Source: Fibrobacter succinogenes (GTDB lineage Bacteria > Fibrobacterota > Fibrobacteria > Fibrobacterales > Fibrobacteraceae). From it: a stretch of 64,000 bases of DNA. The notes beneath the pieces were generated by a model, which saw only the letters and a program-made list of their open reading frames with translations, did no database searches and was not told where the DNA came from. The stretch's first letter is position 1. Each line of letters opens with the position of its first letter. The translations under genes were made by a program, and so were the position numbers. Below, piece by piece: positions 57,974-64,000 of this stretch. The stretch is from positions 144,780 to 208,779 of the forward strand of contig CACWNW010000008.1 in assembly GCA_902762305.1 (NCBI GenBank), written 5' to 3'.

Positions 57974-60174
57974 GGCGCTTGCAGATGAAAACCCTGTTCA
58001 GGCTTGCTTCTGTTCTTTTGTTCGTAACTGCGCCGCTTTTTGCGAAGTTCGATTTCGCTCCGTACCAGGCCTATATCGATTCCGTGATACCCGAGGTGAA
58101 ATTCGGGCTTTCGGTGCGCTCGGTGAGCACGGGCGCCGAACTCCTGAACGTGAACGCCGACGAGTATTTTACGCCCGCGAGTACGATGAAGACGCTCTCG
58201 ACGGCGACGGCCCTGCATTTCTTGCCGCTCGATTATGCCCCGCAGACAAAACTCAGGCTGATAGGGAACAAGCAGCGCAATGTATTCACCGGCGAGGTGA
58301 ACGTGCGTGGCGAAGGCGACCCGAACATTTCGGCGCGCTACTATACCGACCCGATGCTCGTGCTTTACGCGATGGCGGATTCCATCAAGTCGCTCGGTAT
58401 CGATACCATCCGTGGTCGCGTGGTGCTCGATACGTCGTTCTTCACTCCGCCCTGGAGGCCCGAACACTGGCGCAGCGACTTCTTCGACTACTACTATGGT
58501 GCCGAGGTGACTCCCCTGCAGTTCAACGACAACTGCACGGTAATCCGCATTAAGCCGGGCGCTGCCGAAGGCGATACGGTTCGCGTGACGATCGTGCCCG
58601 ACGTGGGCTATGTCAAGGTCGTGAACAAGCTGATAACGAAGGCGGCACCCCGCAACAAGCGCGGGCGCAAGCAGAGGCTCAAGTGGAACCGTGCGCTGGA
58701 CCCGAACGAGCCGGTGGTGACTATCGAGGGCGAGTTCGATATCGAGAGCGATTCTACGCAGTTCGTGATTCCCGTGCGCAAGGCCATCGGGTATTTCCGT
58801 GCGGCGCTGTTGCGTGCGTTCCGCGATCGCGGCCTGGTGCTGAACGAGGTTTCCGTGACTGCGGATGCCGTGAAGAGGAAGACTTTCACCTTCTCGTCGG
58901 CGCCTCTCCTGAGCGTGATGGACGAAATCAACCAGAGAAGCCAGAATTTGCATGCCGAGACGCTCTTCCGCAATGCGGCTGCCTACATGTACGGGCTCGG
59001 TAGCGTCGAGAACGGCAAGAAACTCGAACGCAGGTTCCTTGCCGAAATGGGGCTCGATTCCAGCGGGTTCGAAGTGTTCGACGGTTGCGGGCTTGCCGCG
59101 AAGAACAAGCTCAAGCCTTCTGCCGAGACGCAGATGCTTGCCAAGATGGCGCGCCACCCGAAGGGCGGATACTACATCAATTCGTTTGCGAGTCCGCGGA
59201 TTGGCTCGGGCAGCAAGCGCATGCAGACGCTTATGTATCCTTGGTTTACGCGCTTCAAGACGGGCTACATTGCCGAGGTCCACGGGCTTGCGGGCTACAT
59301 CTTCACGATGGCGGGAGACACGCTTTCGGTTGCCATGTACCTGAACCAGACCGGCAAAAACAAGGATGCCGACTGCAAGAACACGATGGATTCCGTATGG
59401 ATTGCGCTTGTGGAATGGGCGAACAACGGCTACCCTTCGCTGCTGCGCATGAAGGACATGTGGCGCGAGGGCATGGGCGTCAAGGGCTTTGACGCTCGCC
59501 TGGAATATTTCTCCAGGAGGCTCATGAAGACTCCGTATGGACTCGGCAAGATGGGCGAAGGCCATATCGATGCCGTGGAGCCGAAACCGATGGTGTACCT
59601 GGATTCGGTCGACTGTGTCACTTACGTGGAGCATGTGCTTGCGATGGTGAATGCAGTGAACGAAGATTCCCTGTTCAGCATGCTGCAGCGCATCCGCTAT
59701 GTCGGCGGAAAAATCGGTTACCGCACGCGCAAGCACTACATGATTGTCGACTGGGTGGGCGAGGGCAAGTTCGCCCGCATATTGCCCGTAGAAGGCGACA
59801 CGCTGATGGAACGCACTATCGCGAAGAAGGAATTCTTCAAGGCGAAGAAGATGAAGTACCTTGTCGACGGCAAGCCGGCGGACGACCCGAAAGTGCAAAT
59901 CCGCTACCTGCCTTACGAGAAGGCCCGCAAGTGGGCTGCCGAAACGCGGTCCGATACCCTGAAGGTCCTGGGCGTCGCTTTTATCTCGAAGGCCGAAAAG
60001 TACGACGCGAGCCATACCGGATTTATAGTATTCCAGCCGGGAGAAGCCCCGCGGCTCCGCCATGCGTCTTCGTTGCGCAAGCAGGTCGTGGATATGCCCT
60101 TGAGCGAATACCTGAACAGCCGAAAGGGCAAATTGCCGGGAATTACTTTGTTTGAATTTGTGCCGCAGCGGTAG
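57970..60174 (+). CDS. dacB: PBP4-type D-Ala-D-Ala carboxypeptidase fused to a DUF1460 amidase-like domain
   Basis: A 734-residue two-enzyme fusion, exported by signal peptide (TLFRLASVLLFVTAPLFA). The start is GTG 57970 (overlapping the previous stop) or ATG 57985. Residues ~25-465 are a peptidase S13 (DacB/PBP4) domain: ASTMK (Ser71-Lys74), SQNLHAE as the SxN motif and FKTGYIAEVHG as KTG. Residues ~480-734 match DUF1460, an N-acetylmuramoyl-L-alanine amidase-like NlpC/P60 relative: Cys549 in DSVDCVTYVEHVL and His682 in HTGFIVF are the likely catalytic pair. One polypeptide could thus trim D-Ala and cut the stem peptide of peptidoglycan in the periplasm. Confidence 0.85.
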   Translation: MRRLQMKTLFRLASVLLFVTAPLFAKFDFAPYQAYIDSVIPEVKFGLSVRSVSTGAELLNVNADEYFTPASTMKTLSTATALHFLPLDYAPQTKLRLIGNKQRNVFTGEVNVRGEGDPNISARYYTDPMLVLYAMADSIKSLGIDTIRGRVVLDTSFFTPPWRPEHWRSDFFDYYYGAEVTPLQFNDNCTVIRIKPGAAEGDTVRVTIVPDVGYVKVVNKLITKAAPRNKRGRKQRLKWNRALDPNEPVVTIEGEFDIESDSTQFVIPVRKAIGYFRAALLRAFRDRGLVLNEVSVTADAVKRKTFTFSSAPLLSVMDEINQRSQNLHAETLFRNAAAYMYGLGSVENGKKLERRFLAEMGLDSSGFEVFDGCGLAAKNKLKPSAETQMLAKMARHPKGGYYINSFASPRIGSGSKRMQTLMYPWFTRFKTGYIAEVHGLAGYIFTMAGDTLSVAMYLNQTGKNKDADCKNTMDSVWIALVEWANNGYPSLLRMKDMWREGMGVKGFDARLEYFSRRLMKTPYGLGKMGEGHIDAVEPKPMVYLDSVDCVTYVEHVLAMVNAVNEDSLFSMLQRIRYVGGKIGYRTRKHYMIVDWVGEGKFARILPVEGDTLMERTIAKKEFFKAKKMKYLVDGKPADDPKVQIRYLPYEKARKWAAETRSDTLKVLGVAFISKAEKYDASHTGFIVFQPGEAPRLRHASSLRKQVVDMPLSEYLNSRKGKLPGITLFEFVPQR

Positions 60175-60184
60175 GCTGTGCGGT

Positions 60185-60634
60185 TTAGTCGCCGTAGTCG
60201 AACGCGAGGATAGCTACCAGGCGGTGCGCATTTTTCCCTTCGTCCGAATCCCCTTCGAAAGCGGTCCAGGCGTCGGGCATCCATCCGTAGGCGTTCGTGG
60301 TGAGCTCCTTGCCTAGCGCGATTTCGGCGTGCTCGATTTGTTCCCAGTCGATTTTCTTGCCGGGCGAGGTGTAGTAGCGCAGCATGCCGAGCGCTTCCAT
60401 TGATTCGGGATGGTCGTCTACGAGTTGGTACACGCAGTCCTTGTAGCTTTCGCCTGTAAAACGCAGCACCTGGTAGAGCCTCTTGCGGCCCAGGAATTTC
60501 GAAAGTTCGCCTCGGTCGGTCTGGATTTTCGATGTGCCGCCAAAAAAGACCGCGAGTTCGCGGAATATTTCGGAATTTTCCTCCATGAGCGGGGAAAGCT
60601 TCTTGATAAGAGATTCGATAGGTTCGGCGGACAT
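60185..60634 (-). CDS. Conserved hypothetical protein
   Basis: A 149-residue cytoplasmic protein of unknown role. The ATG at 60634 (MSAEPIESLIKKLSPLMEEN) is preferred; longer frames upstream run through AT-rich promoter sequence and read unlike a protein. It has a helical first half (IFRELAVFFGGTSKIQTDRG, KFLGRKRLYQVLRF) and an acidic second half ending AFDYGD. No motif recognised. It converges with the PBP4 fusion gene (10 bp between stops) and is divergent from the TIGR02171 gene. Confidence 0.6.
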   Translation of the reverse strand: MSAEPIESLIKKLSPLMEENSEIFRELAVFFGGTSKIQTDRGELSKFLGRKRLYQVLRFTGESYKDCVYQLVDDHPESMEALGMLRYYTSPGKKIDWEQIEHAEIALGKELTTNAYGWMPDAWTAFEGDSDEGKNAHRLVAILAFDYGD

Positions 60635-60692
60635 AGTGGAAAAAATATATATTTGCAAATGTAACAATGGAGTGGGAGGGGTGAATTTGGCG

Positions 60693-63509
60693 ATGATTCT
60701 TGAGGGTGTTAAGAAAAGAACAATCCGTTTCTGCAGGGTACCTCTATTTGCGGCAATAGCTTTTGTCGCGGTTATTTCGGCGTGTACGGACAAGGAGTCG
60801 ACTGAACCGCCATCCCCGATTGTGGAAGATCCCGAGAAGCCCGCCGTAACAGACGGTTTTAAACTGATTGGCTCGGCCGACGATTCCGTCTATCTCGGAG
60901 CCAACCTGGCGTCTGTGCCTGCTGGCGACCGCCCGCAGATGCTTGTACGGTTCGATTACAACTTCTGGTTTTCGAAGCACGAAGTCACTTGCGGTGAATA
61001 CAGGTCCGTGATGGATGGCCACGGGTTCGTACCCGAATGCGAAGGTGATTCCCTGCCTGTGGCCGACGTGACGTTCTACGATGCGGTGCTTTTTGCGAAC
61101 GAGAAGAGCAAGGCGCTCGGTCTCGATACCGCCTACAGGTACACGTCTGTGGTGAAGGACAACCTCGGGCATTGCACATTCCTGGAAGGGTACGCGTTCG
61201 ACCCGCAGTCGCCTGGGATGCGCCTGCCCACAGAAGCAGAATGGATGTTCGTTTCCCGCTGGCACTGGGATACGCAACATTCGTGGAATGCGGAAAATTC
61301 TGAAAACAAACCCCACAATGTGTGTACTGCGCTTCCGGACGATGCCATCTGCGACATGGCGGGCAACGTGATGGAATGGATGAACGACTGGTATGCCAAC
61401 ATGCGGGATACGACCCTGACGAATTTTGCGGGTGCACCCGATGGCGGCCACCAGGCAAAGCGAATCGTGAAGGGTGGTTCCTTCCGTACGCCTGCTGCCG
61501 GAATGTTGCGGTATTCCCGCGGCGACGTGTACACCGTGACGTCTTCTACTCATGCTGAATACGTCGGGTTCCGCCTTGCCATGGGCGCCATCCCGAATGC
61601 CGTATGGATGAACGACAGGGGATATGCAGGCAACAGCCGGTTTGTCATTGTGGCCTCTTCTGCGAAACTCCGTGGGAAGACGGGATCGTACAACGTAAAA
61701 CTTGCCTTCAGGAACGATTTGACGGGCAACCTCGCATTCATTGATTATTCCAGCGGGATTCCGAATGTCCAGGAAATCGTCGATGATCTCGACGTGTATC
61801 ATCCGGACATCTCGCCCGATGGCAAGTACGTCGCGTTCTGTACGGGCAGTGAGGGCGTAGACGGCAAGTCGCATGTGTATGTGCGCAGTCTCGATGCCAT
61901 CTGGAGCGATTACTCGCTAACGAAACTCGATATGGATGGAGCTGCCATCCCGCGCTGGCGCGTGCTCGATTCGGGCGATACGGTCATCGTGTTCGTGACA
62001 TCGGCGGCGAACAACAAGGACGATGCCTCGTTTAAAATGCAGTCCACCTGGCAGGTTCGATTCTCGAACGGTTCCTTTGTCGGTGTACCGCAGAAACTCT
62101 TCGATGGTGCTTACCACGGGGGCGTGAGCGGTGACAACAGGCTGGCCGTGACAGGGGCGTCCAAGCTGCGAGCCCGCATTGCCGACAGTACGGGTACGGC
62201 CCGCGATATGGTATGGTATGGCGGCGAACAGGCCTGCAACGCGAGCCTCGCGCGCGACGGCAGTAAACGCACGCTGTTCCTGGATTTTGGCGGGTCGATG
62301 GGCCGTGAATTCGTCGGGCAGAATTATGGTACGCACGAACGCCTGCTTATCGCCGACAGTACGGGCCAGCTGATAGAATCCATCGGGGCGCCTGCGGGCT
62401 TCTCGTTCGACCATACGGAATGGGCGCACGATGCCACGATGCGCCCCGACGAAAGATTCGTGGTTACCTCGATTTCGAATCCGGAAGGCAGGCACGGCTG
62501 GGTGGTGCTGGTGGATGTAAGCGATTCGAGCATGATAGAACTTGTGGAGGGCGAAGAAATCTGGCATCCGACCCTCTGGACGCAAGAGCCGGGTAGCGCC
62601 CTCCAGACGGATCTTGATCTCGACAGCGCGGGTGCATACTGCGCGCTCGGTGCGGGCGAGCCTCCCTACATGTTGCGCTACAAGCTGGAACTTCTCTGGA
62701 CATACAAGGATACGGCGAATGTCGTGATTCTCGGGTCGTCCAGGCCGCTCATGGGGCTCGTTCCGGCCCTCTTCAGCAGCGATTTGTTTGTCATAAACAT
62801 GGCGAACGTGCCCAACATGGTCTACGTTTCCAAGTACCTGTTCGAAAACTATGTCCTCCCGCACGTGAAGAACCTCAAGTACCTCATCGTGTCGCTGGAT
62901 ATCGACCTGTGGTTCCACAGCGAGCGCAGCGACTACAACTTCTTCTACAACGAATACAAGATGTATCCGGGCTACGTTTACGACGCGAACCATTCCTTCT
63001 GGCAAGATGAATACCCGAAGGGCCTGGCCGAGGTGGTTCAGTCCTCCTTCGGGTCGGAGTACTATGCGGGCTACTTCCGCGACGAGATGGGCTATGTGCG
63101 GTTCAGCCCGAAACCTTGGGAAGACTTGCCCGTGGTGGAATACGACAGCACTTGGATGTCGTTTGCGTCGGACAGCTATTATGAGTCCCTCGCACGCCTT
63201 GAGGAACTTATCGAGCTGGCCGAAAGCAGGGGCATTTACGTTGTCGGTATCGTCTTCCCGCAGAATCCGAATTTCCAGAAGACGGGCTCGTTCGGGCGGT
63301 ATGGCCCACGCCGTAGCGAGGCGCCTGCGCTGCTTCAGGGAATTGCTGACCTGAGCAAGAGTCACCCGAATTTCATCTTCATGGACGAGAACAAGATGGG
63401 CAACCACGACTTCTTGGGCGATGTGTGCAACGACAAGGACCACCTTGCGTATACCGGCGCAGTCAAGATGACCGCCCGCATCGATTCCCTGCTCCACACG
63501 CTGAAATAG
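60693..63509 (+). CDS. TIGR02171-family lipoprotein: sulfatase-modifying-like, beta-propeller-like and SGNH-like domains
   Basis: A 938-residue lipoprotein. The ATG at 60693 gives a signal ending FVAVISAC behind GGGAGGGG. Residues ~55-295 resemble the formylglycine-generating enzyme/sulfatase-modifying family: FWFSKHEVTCGEYRSVMDGH, RLPTEAEWMF, CDMAGNVMEWMNDWY, KGGSF and VGFRLA. The middle (~310-650) has beta-propeller-like strands (HPDISPDGKYVAFCTGSEG). The end (~665-938) resembles an SGNH-type hydrolase: VVILGSSRPLMGLVPALFSS carries the Ser motif, and NDKDHLAYTG could give the closing Asp-His. Length and layout fit TIGR02171, a Fibrobacter paralogue family of unknown role. Confidence 0.75.
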   Translation: MILEGVKKRTIRFCRVPLFAAIAFVAVISACTDKESTEPPSPIVEDPEKPAVTDGFKLIGSADDSVYLGANLASVPAGDRPQMLVRFDYNFWFSKHEVTCGEYRSVMDGHGFVPECEGDSLPVADVTFYDAVLFANEKSKALGLDTAYRYTSVVKDNLGHCTFLEGYAFDPQSPGMRLPTEAEWMFVSRWHWDTQHSWNAENSENKPHNVCTALPDDAICDMAGNVMEWMNDWYANMRDTTLTNFAGAPDGGHQAKRIVKGGSFRTPAAGMLRYSRGDVYTVTSSTHAEYVGFRLAMGAIPNAVWMNDRGYAGNSRFVIVASSAKLRGKTGSYNVKLAFRNDLTGNLAFIDYSSGIPNVQEIVDDLDVYHPDISPDGKYVAFCTGSEGVDGKSHVYVRSLDAIWSDYSLTKLDMDGAAIPRWRVLDSGDTVIVFVTSAANNKDDASFKMQSTWQVRFSNGSFVGVPQKLFDGAYHGGVSGDNRLAVTGASKLRARIADSTGTARDMVWYGGEQACNASLARDGSKRTLFLDFGGSMGREFVGQNYGTHERLLIADSTGQLIESIGAPAGFSFDHTEWAHDATMRPDERFVVTSISNPEGRHGWVVLVDVSDSSMIELVEGEEIWHPTLWTQEPGSALQTDLDLDSAGAYCALGAGEPPYMLRYKLELLWTYKDTANVVILGSSRPLMGLVPALFSSDLFVINMANVPNMVYVSKYLFENYVLPHVKNLKYLIVSLDIDLWFHSERSDYNFFYNEYKMYPGYVYDANHSFWQDEYPKGLAEVVQSSFGSEYYAGYFRDEMGYVRFSPKPWEDLPVVEYDSTWMSFASDSYYESLARLEELIELAESRGIYVVGIVFPQNPNFQKTGSFGRYGPRRSEAPALLQGIADLSKSHPNFIFMDENKMGNHDFLGDVCNDKDHLAYTGAVKMTARIDSLLHTLK

Positions 63510-63558
63510 GGATTGCCGCCTGGAATTCTAACACCGTATTTGGGTGATTTTATACAAA

Positions 63559-63585
63559 AAACCGCGACTCTTGAAAGCCGCGGTT
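63559..63585. terminator. Bidirectional terminator between the TIGR02171 gene and pgi
   Basis: AACCGCG and CGCGGTT pair around a 13-base loop, followed by TTAA and a T-run on the plus strand and preceded by an A-run for the other strand. Both flanking genes converge here. Confidence 0.75.
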
Positions 63586-63628
63586 CTTAATTTTTTTTTC
63601 TATCGTGTCCTTGCGGACGCACTAGAAA

Positions 63629-64000
63629 TTAAGCCTGGTGAGCCTTGAACCACTTGATCAGCCCGTTGGTGGAGCTGTCGTGGTTGAGTTCGGCATCGGC
63701 CTTGGCAAGTTCCGGGAGGATCTTCTTGGCCAATTGCTTACCGAGTTCAACACCCCACTGGTCGTAGCTGTTGATGTTCCAGATAACGCCCTGCGTGAAG
63801 ATCTTGTGTTCGTACATGGCGATGAGGGCGCCGAGCGTTTCCGGAGAAACGTAGTCCATCATGATGGAGTTGGTCGGCTTGTTGCCTTCGAACACCTTGT
63901 GCGGAGCGAGGAATGCGATTTCTTCTTCGCTCTTGCCGTCCTTGCGGAGTTCTTCCTGAGCCTGGGCGAGGGTCTTGCCGTTCATCAAGGCTTCGGGCTG
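63629..64000 (-). CDS. pgi: Glucose-6-phosphate isomerase, C-terminal end (partial)
   Basis: The last ~123 residues of a gene running off the right edge; the frame remains open to base 64000. [39 protein letters not shown] and [15 protein letters not shown] are highly typical of the PGI C-terminus, including the conserved catalytic Lys region. Converts glucose-6-phosphate and fructose-6-phosphate in glycolysis. The ATG visible at 63988 is internal, not the start. Confidence 0.95.
   Translation of the reverse strand, partial: QPEALMNGKTLAQAQEELRKDGKSEEEIAFLAPHKVFEGNKPTNSIMMDYVSPETLGALIAMYEHKIFTQGVIWNINSYDQWGVELGKQLAKKILPELAKADAELNHDSSTNGLIKWFKAHQA

Noticed and set aside
57949..60063. 704-codon minus-strand frame opposite the PBP4 fusion
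   Set aside because: Arg/His-rich shadow translation with no recognisable motif, while both domains on the plus strand keep active-site residues.
60483..60692. N-terminal extension of the TIGR02171 protein in the same open frame
   Set aside because: It would overlap the opposite gene and its promoter. The ATG at 60693 gives a clean lipoprotein signal behind a GGGAGGGG site.

Overview
The window is chromosomal DNA from a Fibrobacter-type bacterium (Fibrobacterota, close to F. succinogenes). The case rests on three protein families first defined as Fibrobacter paralogue families: ten FISUMP (TIGR02145) domains in six lipoproteins, three TIGR02147 regulators, and one TIGR02171 lipoprotein. Supporting signs are polyserine linkers, an expansin-like lipoprotein and C-termini that look like type IX secretion signals. 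All calls come from reading the sequence; no database search was run.

Layout. 1-1959: the end of an NPCBM-domain protein, then two overlapping TPR genes of the BatC type. 2010-17064: a defence island. A type I restriction-modification locus is split into an hsdM/hsdS operon and a distant hsdR operon. The first operon also carries a coiled-coil membrane protein, an OLD-like ATPase with a TOPRIM-like tail, a TIR-like protein and a small membrane protein. Between the operons lies an opposite-strand AbiEi-like gene with a 53-residue partner. The second operon starts with a Septu-like ATPase/HNH pair, then hsdR and a YgjP-type metallopeptidase. The genes between hsdM and hsdR are clearly more AT-rich than the rest of the window, as expected for acquired DNA. 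17077-19752: an orphan gene, the expansin lipoprotein, a small envelope protein and tRNA-Lys. 19978-22421: gamma, biotin-carrier and beta subunits of a sodium-pumping decarboxylase, with no alpha subunit beside them.

22615-52592: about 30 kb of surface proteins. After one free-standing GLUG/InlB-repeat protein come three operons of one design. Each opens with a TIGR02147 HTH regulator tightly coupled to a FISUMP lipoprotein. The first continues with two giant GLUG proteins (1680 and 1938 aa); the second and third add one and two more lipoproteins. Terminators separate the three. I infer a regulator-plus-surface-lipoprotein cassette that has been duplicated. 52646-64000: tRNA-His and mostly housekeeping or envelope genes: a zinc-finger protein, a ComEC-like metallo-beta-lactamase lipoprotein, acyl-ACP thioesterase, aroA, an orphan solute-binding protein, a PBP4-DUF1460 fusion, a small conserved gene, the TIGR02171 lipoprotein and the 3' end of pgi.

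A small REP-like hairpin family occurs three times: an inverted pair after the decarboxylase operon, whose stems differ by compensatory changes, and one copy read in frame inside the second TPR gene. No CRISPR array, insertion sequence, rRNA or complete prophage was seen. No gene-free stretch exceeds about 300 bp.
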